From positions 249,001 through 313,000 of the forward strand of contig NZ_CP125619.1 of assembly GCF_030053115.1 (NCBI RefSeq): a stretch of DNA of 64,000 nucleotides, read 5' to 3'. The position numbers and the translations under genes are program-made. Source of the DNA: Pseudomonas svalbardensis (GTDB lineage Bacteria; Pseudomonadota; Gammaproteobacteria; Pseudomonadales; Pseudomonadaceae). Under the pieces are notes generated by a model. The model searched no databases. It was not told the origin of the DNA and saw only the letters and a list, made by a program, of their open reading frames with translations. Below, piece by piece: positions 46,648 through 55,645 of this stretch. Every line of letters starts with the position of its first letter. The first letter of the stretch is position 1.

Positions 46648-47754
46648 ATGACCACTTTGAACAGCACCCCTCGCGCTGATGGCTTTTACATGCCGGCCGA
46701 GTGGGCGCCACAAACCCAGACCTGGATGATCTGGCCCGAGCGCCCGGACAACTGGCGTTTGGGTGGTAAACCGGCGCAAGCCGCGCACGTCGCGGTGGCC
46801 AAAGCCATTGCCCGTTTCGAACCGGTGACGGTGGCGGTTTCCGCCGGCCAATACGAAAACGCCCGTGCCCGTCTGGACGTGCCGAATATTCGTGTGGTGG
46901 AAATGTCCAGCGACGACGCCTGGGTTCGCGACACCGGCCCGACGTTTGTCATCAATAACGGTGGCGAAGTCCGTGGTGTGAATTGGGACTTCAACTCGTG
47001 GGGCGGTTTCGACGGAGGTCTGTATTCGCCGTGGAATCGCGATTCCCAGGTGGGCGGCAAAATCCTCGAGGTCGAGCGCAGCCAGCGCTACCGCACCGAG
47101 GGCTTCGTGCTCGAAGGCGGTTCGATCCACGTCGATGGCGAAGGCACGCTGATCACCACCGAAGAATGCCTGCTGAACCGCAATCGCAATCCGCACATGA
47201 ACCGTGCAGAAATCGAAGCGGTGCTCAGCGCGAATCTGGCTGTGGATAAAATCATCTGGCTGCCGGACGGTTTGTTCAACGACGAAACCGACGGCCATTT
47301 GGATAACTTCTGCTGCTACGTGCGTCCGGGCGAAGTGTTGCTGGCCTGGACCGATGACCCGCAGGACCCGAACTACCCGCGCTGCCAGGCGGCAATGAAA
47401 GTGCTGGAAAGCAGCACAGACGCCAAGGGTCGCCCATTCACGGTGCACAAGATGCCGATTCCGGGGCCGCTGTATGCGACCGAAGAAGAGTGCGCTGGTG
47501 TTGATCCGGTGGACGGGACTCAGGAACGTAATCCGACCGTTCGTCTGGCTGGTTCCTACGTGAACTTTCTGATCGTGAACAGCGGCATCATCGCGCCGAG
47601 CTTTGACGATCCGATGGATGGTCCGGCCAAAGAGATTTTACAGGCGCTGTTCCCGCAGCATGAAGTGGTGATGGTGCCCGGCCGCGAACTGTTACTGGGA
47701 GGCGGTAACATCCACTGCCTTACCCAACAACAGCCTGCACCGCACAAGGAGTGA
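46648..47754 (+). CDS. aguA: Agmatine deiminase AguA
   Basis: This 368-residue enzyme converts agmatine to N-carbamoylputrescine and ammonia. It has the pentein-fold signatures [57 protein letters not shown], and the catalytic Cys in [15 protein letters not shown] at the C-terminus. Together with AguB it makes putrescine from arginine-derived agmatine. Confidence 0.94.
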   Translation: MTTLNSTPRADGFYMPAEWAPQTQTWMIWPERPDNWRLGGKPAQAAHVAVAKAIARFEPVTVAVSAGQYENARARLDVPNIRVVEMSSDDAWVRDTGPTFVINNGGEVRGVNWDFNSWGGFDGGLYSPWNRDSQVGGKILEVERSQRYRTEGFVLEGGSIHVDGEGTLITTEECLLNRNRNPHMNRAEIEAVLSANLAVDKIIWLPDGLFNDETDGHLDNFCCYVRPGEVLLAWTDDPQDPNYPRCQAAMKVLESSTDAKGRPFTVHKMPIPGPLYATEEECAGVDPVDGTQERNPTVRLAGSYVNFLIVNSGIIAPSFDDPMDGPAKEILQALFPQHEVVMVPGRELLLGGGNIHCLTQQQPAPHKE

Positions 47755-47823
47755 GTGGGGTTGTAACAGCTTGAGTTGATTGCAGAATCGGCCCGGCAAC
47801 CGTTTTCCCTCCCCCGCCTTGTA

Positions 47824-47860
47824 GAAAGCCCGCAGCCCATCAGGACCGCGGGCTTTTTTG
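47824..47860 (+). terminator. aguBA intrinsic terminator
   Basis: GAAAGCCCGC, AGCCCATCAGGACC, GCGGGCTTTTTTG is a stem-loop with T-tract 70 bases after the aguA stop. Confidence 0.88.
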
Positions 47861-48000
47861 TATCCGCTTGTCGACAGTTGCGAAACCTTGGCACAGCTCT
47901 TGTATCTCTCATGGTGTAAAACAGGGAGGGGGAGAACTGCGATGTTCTGTCATAAACCTTGGATAAGTTAGCCGCTCACAAACCAGGAGAGAGCGCGGAA

Positions 48001-48213
48001 ATGAACGCCGAAATGAATGTGGTGAGCGAGCGGGCGTTGCATCCCCTGGCAGTAAACAGCGAATCGCTCCAGGTCCTGGCGCACTGGTTGAAGTCCAATG
48101 GAACGCGTCAGATCAGAGAACCTGATCCGCGCCGGATGATGATCGAACGCTACCCCGCTGGTTTGTTCAGCGAAGCGGAGCTGGAAGCGTTGTGGGATGT
48201 GATGGAAGGATAA
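48001..48213 (+). CDS. Small hypothetical protein
   Basis: This 70-residue soluble protein (MNAEMNVVSERALHPLAVNS, ending LEALWDVMEG) has AGGAGAGA upstream of the chosen ATG. I recognise no family, but the Pseudomonas-like style and its own terminator make it a credible gene. An alternative start is the ATG at 48013. Confidence 0.6.
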   Translation: MNAEMNVVSERALHPLAVNSESLQVLAHWLKSNGTRQIREPDPRRMMIERYPAGLFSEAELEALWDVMEG

Positions 48214-48234
48214 GAAGAAAAACAACGGATTGGT

Positions 48235-48266
48235 AAAAGCGCTGCCGGGATGGCGGCGCTTTTTTA
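48235..48266 (+). terminator. Terminator after the small gene
   Basis: AAAAGCGCTGCC, GGGAT, GGCGGCGCTTTTTT forms a hairpin with T-tract 21 bases past the stop. Confidence 0.85.
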
Positions 48267-48303
48267 TGGGCGAAGGTTTTTTTGTGATCACTGGAGATCA
48301 AAA

Positions 48304-48335
48304 ATGTGGGAGCGGGCTTGCTCGCGAAGGCGATC
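48304..48335. repeat. REP element
   Basis: A single REP unit (TGTGGGAGCGGGCTTGCTCG) followed by a partial, diverged partner near 48365-48380, at the 3' end of the TonB receptor gene. Confidence 0.8.
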
Positions 48336-48386
48336 GATTATTCAACATTAATGTCGACTGACACACTGCCTTCGATCGCAGTGAAT

Positions 48387-50477
48387 TTAGAAGCTGTAGG
48401 TTCCAGTCACGACTAGGCTGCGCGGTTCACCTGGCTGAATCTGCGCCGCACTGGTGGCCGATGAGTAATAGGTCTTGTCGCTGATGTTGTTCAGTGCCGC
48501 GCGCAAATCCCAATCCTTCTGCCGGAACCCGGCCAACGCATCCCAACGGCCATAACCCGGCAGGACGGTGGTGTTGAGGTTGTCGGCATAACGCTGGCCC
48601 ACCAGGGTCAGACCGGTTTCGGCGTACCAGCCCATTTCCGGTTTCCAGGTCAGGAACAGGCTGCCGTTATGCTTGGCCACGTTGCTGATGCGTTTGCCTT
48701 CAAAGCCGTTGTTGTCCTTCTCGACCGTTGCGTCCTGCATACCCACGCCACCGCGCACGTACCAGTTGCCAGCGATTTTGCCGGTGCCAGTCAGCTCGAT
48801 CCCGCGGGAACGTTGCAGGCCGGTGAGCAAGGTCACGCTTGGATTGTTCGGGTCGCTGGTACGGCGGTTGTAGAGTTCCAGTTCGTAGATCGCCAACGTG
48901 GTGCTCAGGCGGTCATCGAGCCAGTCGCTCTTCACGCCGATTTCCTTTTGCTTGGTCAGCTCGGGACTCAGGTCGTTGCTGTTGCCGGCGGCACCCGGGG
49001 TGATACCGATCAAACCACCGCCGACCGGGGAAAAAGTCTTGGTCCAGGAGGCGTAGAAGGAATGACTCTGCAGCGGCGTCCACACCAGTCCTACACGCGG
49101 GCTGGTGCTATGGCTGTCGCGATCTTCGGAAATGTCCCGCAGCTTGTTGGTCGACTCGATGTCGAAGGTGTCGTAACGCAAACCCGCCAGCAGTTGCCAT
49201 TGATCGTTCAGACGCAGTTGATCCTGCACGTACACCGCACGGCTTTCGACTTCGGTGTGAGAGCTACTGGAAACCTGCATCCGCCCGGTATGGCGCAAAT
49301 TGCGGTCGGGGTTGTACAGGTCCAGTGCCGGTACAGGCTGAGTCCCGCGTCCGGTGGCCGCGTTGTACAACGTAGGGTCGCGCCGCTGGCTGCCGATTTC
49401 GATGCCGGTCAGCAAGCGATGCTCAAGGCCGAACGTGTCGAAACCGCCTTCCAGTTCGACGTTGTTGTAGACATTGCGTGTGGTCAGGTCCTGTTGCCAG
49501 TGCTGGCGCGTGACCTTGTTGGTCGCCGGGGTGTAACCGGTCAGGTAGGTGTTATCGAAGTCGCTGTTGAGCTTGAACACGCCCAGGGTGTGGCGCAGCT
49601 GCCAGTTGTCGCTGAGCTCATAACTGAGTTTCGAGCGCAGGGATTGCGACTTGTCGTCGATGAAATCGTGTTCGCTGCCGTAAGTCGTATCCCGTCCTAC
49701 GTCCGCCGGGCGCCCGTTTACACCGGGGATGCCGCGATCCGGCGTACGGTTGTAGCGGCTGTATTCGTACTGCACCAGCCAGTTCAGGTCTGGCGTCAGT
49801 TGCCAGCTCATCGACGGAGCGAACAGTTGGCGATTGCCGCTCACGCCATCGCGGAAGCTGTTTTGATCCATGTTGCCCATGTTCAGGCGCAGGCTGATGT
49901 TCTCGCTCGGGTCGGTGCTGAGGTCGGCGTAGAGGCTGCGCAAATCATCGCTGCCGCCCTGGGCCTCGAGTGTCGAGCGGCGACCGAATTCAGGCAGCTT
50001 GCTGACCCGATTGACGATCCCGCCCTGACTGCCACGACCATATAAAACAGCGGCCGGGCCTTTGAGGACTTCGATGCGTTCGATGTTGTGCAAATCGCGC
50101 ACGTATTGGCTGTCGTCGCGGATGCCGTCGAGGTAGAAGTCGTTGCTGGCGTCGAAACCGCGGATGCGCAGGCTGTCGAAGCGAGTGTCGGCGCCGCTGC
50201 TGACGTTGGGGATGCCGCTCAGCGCGGTGCCCAGATCGTTGGTGCCGTAATCCACGACGTTTGCGGTTTTAATCGAGTCGATGGCTTGTGGAACGTAGCG
50301 CACCGGCGTGGCGGTGCGGGTCGCGGTGCTGGTTTCCTTCACGCGCGGGTCATCGGCTTCAGCTTCGGCGCTGATCGACGTCTCGGGTAAAACAGTGGTG
50401 GCGGCGCAGGCAAAACCGGCAGAGAGAAATGCAGAAAGCCCAAGGGTGACGGGCGTGAGGCGAAAGGGGGCAGGCAT
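48387..50477 (-). CDS. TonB-dependent siderophore receptor
   Basis: This 696-residue outer-membrane receptor has a signal peptide (about 1-25, LSAFLSAGFACA), a plug domain (YVPQAIDSIKTANVVDYGTN and DSLRIRGFDASNDFYLDGIR, with LKGPAAVLYGRGSQGGIVNR) and a 22-strand barrel ending LVVTGTYSF, with terminal Phe. The pattern is nearest to catecholate-type receptors such as Fiu/PiuA. The ligand cannot be fixed. Iron control is suggested only by a weak Fur-box-like sequence upstream. Confidence 0.9.
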   Translation of the reverse strand: MPAPFRLTPVTLGLSAFLSAGFACAATTVLPETSISAEAEADDPRVKETSTATRTATPVRYVPQAIDSIKTANVVDYGTNDLGTALSGIPNVSSGADTRFDSLRIRGFDASNDFYLDGIRDDSQYVRDLHNIERIEVLKGPAAVLYGRGSQGGIVNRVSKLPEFGRRSTLEAQGGSDDLRSLYADLSTDPSENISLRLNMGNMDQNSFRDGVSGNRQLFAPSMSWQLTPDLNWLVQYEYSRYNRTPDRGIPGVNGRPADVGRDTTYGSEHDFIDDKSQSLRSKLSYELSDNWQLRHTLGVFKLNSDFDNTYLTGYTPATNKVTRQHWQQDLTTRNVYNNVELEGGFDTFGLEHRLLTGIEIGSQRRDPTLYNAATGRGTQPVPALDLYNPDRNLRHTGRMQVSSSSHTEVESRAVYVQDQLRLNDQWQLLAGLRYDTFDIESTNKLRDISEDRDSHSTSPRVGLVWTPLQSHSFYASWTKTFSPVGGGLIGITPGAAGNSNDLSPELTKQKEIGVKSDWLDDRLSTTLAIYELELYNRRTSDPNNPSVTLLTGLQRSRGIELTGTGKIAGNWYVRGGVGMQDATVEKDNNGFEGKRISNVAKHNGSLFLTWKPEMGWYAETGLTLVGQRYADNLNTTVLPGYGRWDALAGFRQKDWDLRAALNNISDKTYYSSATSAAQIQPGEPRSLVVTGTYSF

Positions 50478-50731
50478 CTGAAGCGCATCCGAAAGGGTGG
50501 AAAAATTCGAGGGTGCGAATGGTAATGCTTGATATTTGCTTTCGTTAATTATTCTTGAAAGGTTTCACTGTCTGATTATTTCGAATTGTGTCGAGATGGC
50601 TACAGTGGGGCGCTGAGGTCATTTGACCGATTCATGAAACAGACTGAAAGCCATTGCAGCGTTTTTCAGAAACGGGCGGAGGACTAATCTGCCGGCATCT
50701 AGTTTTCCTACGCTTTTGCCGGAGTCTTCCC
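50478..50731. promoter_or_regulatory. Divergent region, TonB receptor / DsbA-like
   Basis: The ~250-bp gap is AT-rich near 50520-50590. GGTAATGCTTGATATTTGC (from about 50519) matches the 19-base Fur consensus at roughly 11 positions, so it is only a weak candidate Fur box. I see nothing else clear. Confidence 0.3.
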
Positions 50732-51403
50732 ATGATCCTTCACTACATTTACGACCCGTTATGCGGCTGGTGCTATGGCGCAAAACCGCTGGTGCAAGCC
50801 GCTCAGGCTGTGTTGCCAGTGATCGCCCACGGCGGCGGCATGATGACCGGCGCCACCCGCCAGACCGTCTCGCCACAACTGCGCAATTACGTGATGCCCC
50901 ACGACCGTCGCATTGCCGAGTACACCGGCCAGCCGTTCGGCGAGGCGTATTTCGAGGGTTTGCTGCGCGATGAAACGGCGGTTTTCGATTCCGCACCGCC
51001 GATTGCCGCGGTGCTGGCAGCCGAGCAGATCGCCGGCCGCGGACTGGAGCTGCTGGGGCGTTTGCAGAGTGCTCACTACGAGGAAGGTCGACGCATTGCC
51101 GATGAAGCTGTGTTGTTAGAACTCGCGTTAGACATCGGTCTGGAACTCCAAGCGTTCCAGGCGGCTTTCAAAGCAGCTGAAACCGATCGCCACATCAAGG
51201 ACAGTCGAGCATGCTTGGCCGAGGTCGGCGGCCAGGGTTTCCCGACCTTCGCCCTGGAACACAACGGCCAATTTACCCTGATCGATATCAGCCCGTGGCT
51301 CGGCAAGCCGCAAGCCTTCGCGGCATGGCTGAGTCAGTCGCTTCCTGCACAAGCGTCATCACCGGAGCTTCAAGCCTGTGGCCTGAACGGCTGCGCCCAT
51401 TGA
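50732..51403 (+). CDS. DsbA-family (2-hydroxychromene isomerase/FrnE-like) oxidoreductase
   Basis: This 223-residue thioredoxin-fold protein starts MILHYIYDPLCGWCYGAKPL and so carries the CGWC redox motif near the N-terminus, without a signal peptide; it is probably cytoplasmic. The C-terminal PTFALEHNGQFTLIDIS loop follows the cis-Pro position. I use the ATG at 50732, 26 codons inside the longest frame. The substrate is unknown. Confidence 0.85.
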   Translation: MILHYIYDPLCGWCYGAKPLVQAAQAVLPVIAHGGGMMTGATRQTVSPQLRNYVMPHDRRIAEYTGQPFGEAYFEGLLRDETAVFDSAPPIAAVLAAEQIAGRGLELLGRLQSAHYEEGRRIADEAVLLELALDIGLELQAFQAAFKAAETDRHIKDSRACLAEVGGQGFPTFALEHNGQFTLIDISPWLGKPQAFAAWLSQSLPAQASSPELQACGLNGCAH

Positions 51404-51531
51404 CGTCGACAAGTGATTTCTTAGACGTTTTCCACCTATTTACAGACGATCCATGAAATTGACACATCGTTAAGGGCGCGGCTAGGATTCGCCCCACGCC
51501 TGTGGCTAACCGCCATGACTCATAAAATAAC

Positions 51532-51573
51532 AAAAAGGCCCGCCACGATTTCTTCGTGCGCGGGCCTTTTTGT
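51532..51573 (+). terminator. Terminator before oprD-like gene
   Basis: AAAAAGGCCCGC, CACGATTTCTTCGTGC, GCGGGCCTTTTTG is a strong hairpin ending transcription of the DsbA-like gene, or acting as leader attenuator for the porin gene downstream. Confidence 0.85.
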
Positions 51574-51655
51574 TTGGGGTGAAAAAAGAGTGCGATAGCG
51601 CCGTTTCAGCCGTTCGACACAGCGCGTATCAACCGGTCATAAGGAAAAGAACAAC

Positions 51656-52939
51656 ATGTTGAACAAGCGAATCAGCCTGATCGCTCTGGGGATGTTGAGT
51701 GCTACACAGGTCATGGCTAACGACCAGGCCGAGTCCAAGGGTTTTGTTGAAGACAGCAGCCTCAAAGTGCTGCTGCGCAATGCCTACATCAATCGCGACA
51801 AAAAAGACGGCAACGACGACCAGCGTGAATGGGGTCAGGCTGCCATCGGCACTTACACCTCGGGCTTCACCCAAGGTACCGTCGGCGTAGGCGTTGATGC
51901 CTTCGGTTTGTACGGCTTGCGTCTGGACCGTGGTAGCCACAGCGGCGGCCAAGGCATCGACTTCTTCAAGGAAGGTGACAGCGGTAACCCGGCCGGCGAT
52001 CTGGCCAAAGCCGGTGGCGCGGTAAAATTCCGCGTATCCAGCACCGTTCTGACTTACGGCGACCAGATGCCGGTCCTGCCGGTGTTGAGCTACGACAACG
52101 GGCGTCTGCTGCCGGAAAGCTACACCGGCACGCTGATCACCTCCAAGGAGATCAAAGGCCTGGAGCTGAACGCCGGTCGCTTCACCGCCGAATCGCGCAA
52201 AAGCGCTGAAGGCCGTGACAGCGGTGGCCTGAAGTCGATCAACGTGTTGGGCGGTAGTTACCAGTTCACCGAGCAGTTCAAGGCTGCGCTGTACGCCTCC
52301 GACGTCGAAGACGTGTTGAAGAAGCAATACGTGAACGCCAACTACGTGTTCCCGATCGATAAGGATCAGTCCCTGACCCTGGACTTCAACGGCTACCGCA
52401 CCAAGCTGGACGATTCCTACGTCCGCGAAAGCGGTGCGACCGGCGACGACAACAAAATCTGGAGCCTGGCCGCCACATTCGCCACCGGCGCGCACTCGTT
52501 CACGCTCGCCCACCAGCGCAGCACCGGCGACAGCAACCTGGGCTACGCCTACGGCGGCTACCAGAAAGATCAAGGTCGCGTCGGCGACGGCGGCAATACT
52601 ATCTACCTGGCGAACTCGTACTGGTCCGACTTCAACGCCGAAGACGAACGTAGCTGGCAGCTGGGCTACGGCCTCGACTTCAGCACCTTCGGCATTCCAG
52701 GCCTGAGCTACAACTTCGCCTACGTGCGCGGCGACAACATCACCACCTCCACCAGCGAAGGCGGTACCGAGCGCGAAATATTCAACCAGTTCAAGTACGT
52801 CGTGCAAAGCGGCCCGGCCAAAGACCTGAGCGTGAAACTGCGCAGCTCGATCCTGCGTGTGTCGCAGAAATCGAGTGAGTACAACTCCAGCGGTAATGAA
52901 GTGCGCGTGTTCGTGGATTACCCGATCAACATTTTCTGA
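51656..52939 (+). CDS. OprD-family outer-membrane porin
   Basis: This 427-residue porin has a signal peptide (LISLIALGMLSATQVMA, cleavage near 21), followed by the OprD-family motifs EDSSLKVLLRNAYINRDKKD, AIGTYTSGFTQGTVGVGVDA and LRLDRGSHSGGQGIDFFKE, and ends FVDYPINIF. OprD-family channels take up amino acids, peptides or small organic acids; substrate specificity cannot be read here. Its terminator hairpin has been split by an IS copy (see 52983). Confidence 0.92.
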   Translation: MLNKRISLIALGMLSATQVMANDQAESKGFVEDSSLKVLLRNAYINRDKKDGNDDQREWGQAAIGTYTSGFTQGTVGVGVDAFGLYGLRLDRGSHSGGQGIDFFKEGDSGNPAGDLAKAGGAVKFRVSSTVLTYGDQMPVLPVLSYDNGRLLPESYTGTLITSKEIKGLELNAGRFTAESRKSAEGRDSGGLKSINVLGGSYQFTEQFKAALYASDVEDVLKKQYVNANYVFPIDKDQSLTLDFNGYRTKLDDSYVRESGATGDDNKIWSLAATFATGAHSFTLAHQRSTGDSNLGYAYGGYQKDQGRVGDGGNTIYLANSYWSDFNAEDERSWQLGYGLDFSTFGIPGLSYNFAYVRGDNITTSTSEGGTEREIFNQFKYVVQSGPAKDLSVKLRSSILRVSQKSSEYNSSGNEVRVFVDYPINIF

Positions 52940-52982
52940 TGATCGGTTGCACCATCGAGGCCTGATGCAAGGCTGAGAAAGG

Positions 52983-53001
52983 AAAAGCCCCGACTGGTTC
53001 G
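52983..53001 (+). terminator. Left half of oprD terminator split by IS
   Basis: AAAAGCCCCGACTGGTTCG ends at the IS boundary. The last 12 bases CCGACTGGTTCG (52990-53001) are duplicated after the IS at 54430-54441, where GGGGCTTTTTTC completes the hairpin. Confidence 0.88.
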
Positions 53002-53047
53002 CAATGCTGTTCACTTAAGGATTGTTGACTAATCCTCAGGCAGCCGG

Positions 53048-53082
53048 AAAATCCGGAATCTGATAAGGATTCCGGATTTTTT
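53048..53082 (+). promoter_or_regulatory. Terminator-like hairpin directly before transposase A start
   Basis: AAAATCCGGAATC, TGATAA, GGATTCCGGATTTTTT ends at the base before ATG 53083. Like the hairpin before the IS4-type transposase at 21868-21902, it would block read-through into the transposase gene from outside. Confidence 0.75.
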
Positions 53083-54420
53083 ATGTCTGTTGCTCAGGAT
53101 TTAAGCGCGGTTTTGGATTTTGCTAAGCAACCGCTCTCTCGCCTTGAGGTGTTCACCGATCATATTCCTCATGATTGGATCACCGCAGCGGCCGCTCTGG
53201 CGGATAAAGCCACGATCCGACGTCGGCGCTTGCCTTCGGACATAGTCCTTTGGCTGGTAGTCGGGATGGCACTTTTCAGAGGTGAGCCAATAGTCGAGGT
53301 CGCTCGCCGACTGAATATTTGTGCCGACGGTCTTGCTAATGAGGTGCTGTTAGCCAAAAGCGGGTTGTCGCAGGCGCGCCAGCGTCTGGGGAATCAGCCT
53401 GTCGCTTGGTTATTTCAACAGTGCGCCAATGTCTGGGGATACGAGCGCTACCCGCAAGATGACTGGCACGGTCTTCAAGTCTTTGCCGTCGACGGTGCCT
53501 TGTTTCGAACCCCGGAAACGTCGTCATTGCGGGACCATTTTGGCTCCGGCAATACCTCCTCCGATCGTCAAACCCCTTATCCGGTGCTGCGCCTTGTTGC
53601 GTTGATGAACGCCCGTTCTCATATCATCGCCAACGCGGCCATCAGCCCTTACCGCAAAGGGGAGATCCCGCTGGCCAAGGACTTCATCGAGAGCATACCC
53701 AACCACTCAGTGACCCTGCTGGACAAAGGGTTTTTCAGTGCGGACCTATTGTTGAGTATCCAAAGTACTGAAAAAAACCGGCATTGGATGATCCCGGAGC
53801 GTAAGGGTACTGTTCGCACGGAAATTGAACACTACGGCGATGGTGATTACCTAGTCCAGATGAAGGTCTCGCAGCAAGCGCGTAAAAAGAACCCACTGTT
53901 GCCTGAGTACTGGCAAGTACGGGCGGTCACCTACGAGGTCGCCGGGAAAGAAAAAACCGTCTTCACCTCCCTGCCAGCCTCGCACTTTAGCGCTGAGCAG
54001 GTCGCCACCCTTTATCACGAGCGATGGGAAATCGAACTGGGTTTCAGGGATATCAAAAGCTCAATGCAAGACAATGCCTTGACCCTTCGCAGCAAGACTG
54101 TAGATCTGGTGTATCAAGAATTATGGGGGCTGTTACTGGCTTATAACGTAGTGCGTCGAGAAGCCAGTCAGGCGGCTGTAGCTCATAAGCGGGCTCCCAG
54201 CGAGGTGAGTTTCAAGTTTGCCTGTCAGCACATCGCCAGCCATCTGGTGGTCATGGCCGGAGCGGTCTCGCCCTCACACACGCCAAGACGCCTGGACGAG
54301 CTTCGCGGCAGCATTGGTGTGCTCTTCATAGTAAAACGCCCCAGGCCTGCGAGGCCTAGGGCGGTGAAGATGTCAAAAACCCGGTATCCGGTTAACCGCA
54401 AGGCTGCTCCGCTTAAGTGA
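53083..54420 (+). CDS. IS4-family transposase, copy A
   Basis: This 445-residue DDE transposase shares the IS4-family frame with the 20536-21867 product: TIRRRRLPSDIVLWLVVGMA, AKSGLSQARQRLGNQPVAWL, VFAVDGALFRTPETSS (first D), TLLDKGFFSADLL (second D), and [19 protein letters not shown] with the catalytic Glu and Arg of the YREK motif. It is intact and identical in protein sequence to copy B. Confidence 0.93.
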   Translation: MSVAQDLSAVLDFAKQPLSRLEVFTDHIPHDWITAAAALADKATIRRRRLPSDIVLWLVVGMALFRGEPIVEVARRLNICADGLANEVLLAKSGLSQARQRLGNQPVAWLFQQCANVWGYERYPQDDWHGLQVFAVDGALFRTPETSSLRDHFGSGNTSSDRQTPYPVLRLVALMNARSHIIANAAISPYRKGEIPLAKDFIESIPNHSVTLLDKGFFSADLLLSIQSTEKNRHWMIPERKGTVRTEIEHYGDGDYLVQMKVSQQARKKNPLLPEYWQVRAVTYEVAGKEKTVFTSLPASHFSAEQVATLYHERWEIELGFRDIKSSMQDNALTLRSKTVDLVYQELWGLLLAYNVVRREASQAAVAHKRAPSEVSFKFACQHIASHLVVMAGAVSPSHTPRRLDELRGSIGVLFIVKRPRPARPRAVKMSKTRYPVNRKAAPLK

Positions 54421-54429
54421 ACAGCATTG

Positions 54430-54451
54430 CCGACTGGTTCGGGGCTTTTTT
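54430..54451 (+). terminator. Right half of the oprD split terminator
   Basis: Begins with the target duplication CCGACTGGTTCG and continues GGGGCTTTTTTC. On joining with 52983-53001 the uninterrupted hairpin is restored. The region 54452-54709 up to relB is otherwise without a recognisable gene. Confidence 0.8.
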
Positions 54452-54677
54452 CTGGGCGCGATTTAGAGCTCAACGCTCTCAGCTATTTCCTGCGTTGAAC
54501 CGGGACGGTTCTCGAGTAGGAAAGGGATCAGGCTGATATTCATCGCGAGCTCAAACGGTTGAAATACTCAGCGAGGAATCCATCTGATGATCACGCTTCC
54601 TGAGCTTTGGAACCGTCCATCAAACTGAAGTTGACCGAAAAGATCCCGCTCAACCACAATGATCTAGGTAGCGCCAA

Positions 54678-54687
54678 TGTAGCTACA
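54678..54687. promoter_or_regulatory. Candidate operator before RelB/YafQ module
   Basis: TGTAGCTACA is a 10-bp palindrome 22 bases before the antitoxin start codon, and a partial copy (GTAGC) lies just upstream at 54668. RelB/DinJ antitoxins repress their own operons by binding such palindromes. The assignment is by position only. Confidence 0.4.
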
Positions 54688-54709
54688 AATTAACGATGAG
54701 GTTATTACC

Positions 54710-55000
54710 ATGGGTGCATTACTGAAAACCACAGACGTGCGTTGCCGCATTGATGAGGATTTGAAGGCTCGGGCTACTGAAGTCCTGAGCGCTTGCGGCC
54801 TGAGCATCAGTGATGCCATGCGTCTTTTTCTTCGTCAGGTTGTAGCAACTCAGGGCCTCCCGTTTGAGGTACGCGTCCCCTCGGAGAAAACGGCCCGCGC
54901 CATGATGGAGGCACGAGACATTCGCCAGCGGTTCGACTCAATAGACGACATGCTGAGGGACGCTGATGGCGAAACTGGAGAAAAAGCAAAAACGCGCTGA
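54710..55000 (+). CDS. RelB/DinJ-family antitoxin
   Basis: This 96-residue antitoxin has an N-terminal ribbon-helix-helix-like DNA-binding part (TDVRCRIDEDLKARATEVLS and CGLSISDAMRLFLRQVVATQ) and a C-terminal toxin-binding tail. The pattern is that of the DinJ group, partner of YafQ. A GATGAGG ribosome-binding site precedes it. It overlaps the toxin gene by 35 bp. It lies inside the segment bounded by the two inverted IS copies. Confidence 0.88.
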   Translation: MGALLKTTDVRCRIDEDLKARATEVLSACGLSISDAMRLFLRQVVATQGLPFEVRVPSEKTARAMMEARDIRQRFDSIDDMLRDADGETGEKAKTR

Positions 55001-55280
55001 GCTGCCAAAACAGTGCACACAAACATCAGAATTCAAGAAGTCGTGGGAACGTTACAAGCGAGCCGGACGCCGTGACATGAATGAAGTCCGTCAGGTGATG
55101 GTCACGCTATTTCTGGGAGATCCATTGCCAGCCGAGTATCTGGATCATGCGCTGACGGGGGATTGGGCTGGTTTTCGAGAGTGCCATATAGGCGGTGATT
55201 TCTTGATGATTTATGAGCACGCGCGCTCCGATCTGATCACATTCGTTGATCTCGGAAGTCATTCCGAACTGTTCAAGTAG
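54966..55280 (+). CDS. YafQ-family mRNA interferase toxin
   Basis: This 104-residue RelE-superfamily toxin follows the YafQ pattern: SEFKKSWERYKRAGRRDMNE, then LPAEYLDHALTGDWAGFREC, HIGGDFLMIYEHARSDLITF and GSHSELF at the end, including the His near the C-terminus of E. coli YafQ. It is a ribosome-dependent mRNA endonuclease neutralised by the upstream antitoxin. Terminated by an intact hairpin at 55290-55320. Confidence 0.88.
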   Translation: MAKLEKKQKRAELPKQCTQTSEFKKSWERYKRAGRRDMNEVRQVMVTLFLGDPLPAEYLDHALTGDWAGFRECHIGGDFLMIYEHARSDLITFVDLGSHSELFK

Positions 55281-55289
55281 CACCTCTCA

Positions 55290-55320
55290 ACACAAGCCCC
55301 GACTGGTTCGGGGCTTGTGT
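55290..55320 (+). terminator. Intact terminator after YafQ (same core as the IS targets)
   Basis: ACACAAGCCCCGA, CTGGT, TCGGGGCTTGTGT is an uninterrupted hairpin with exactly the 12-base core CCGACTGGTTCG that was duplicated by IS copy A. It is an unoccupied version of the IS target. Confidence 0.85.
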
Positions 55321-55645
55321 GGGCGCAGCAGCGCTCTGGCTTGCGCCACCGGGCGATTCGAGCTGCCCGTCACAGCCTGGATTTTCCATCGCGAATGATC
55401 GAAACGACAATCTCGGTCGTGCGCGGCAACAGCATTGGACGCCGATTGAGCGGGAATGGCGGTCGATTACCGGTGCTACGGCCGATGAAGCGGCACTTGC
55501 GCCGTTTCATGCGATCAAGCAAATCACCGTGGAAACCGTGATCGTCGAAAAGCCTTAGAAAATCCGTAAGCGAACAAAAATTAAAAATATATTCGGATCT
55601 GTACTACTCTGAAGGCACATCCCTTTGCCCGAAGGAGTCCTTCCA
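55321..55645. other. Region between the two toxin-antitoxin modules
   Basis: The 325-bp stretch lacks a recognisable gene. A plus-strand frame (to 55558) encodes REWRSITGATADEAALAPFH with a C-terminus TVETVIVEKP, which looks protein-like but matches no family I know; it may be a gene fragment. GAAGGAG before 55646 is the ribosome-binding site of the Xre antitoxin. Confidence 0.3.

Larger units (their letters stand above)
53002..54429 (+). mobile_element. IS4-family element, copy A, 1428 bp
   Basis: The ends are an 18-bp perfect inverted repeat CAATGCTGTTCACTTAAG. The 12-bp target duplication CCGACTGGTTCG flanks it (52990-53001 and 54430-54441). It is the inverse-orientation twin of the element at 56764-58191: same length, same terminal repeats, and identical predicted transposase. 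Confidence 0.93.

Noticed and set aside
48669..50045. A 458-codon plus-strand frame opposite the TonB receptor
   Set aside because: The receptor has signal peptide, plug and barrel motifs; the plus frame is Val/Ala/Gln-rich with no motif.
50519..50537. Firm Fur box for the TonB receptor
   Set aside because: Only about 11 of 19 positions fit the consensus, too few to call with confidence.
51629..53014. A 461-codon minus-strand frame opposite oprD
   Set aside because: It is antisense to a clear porin gene and has no motif.
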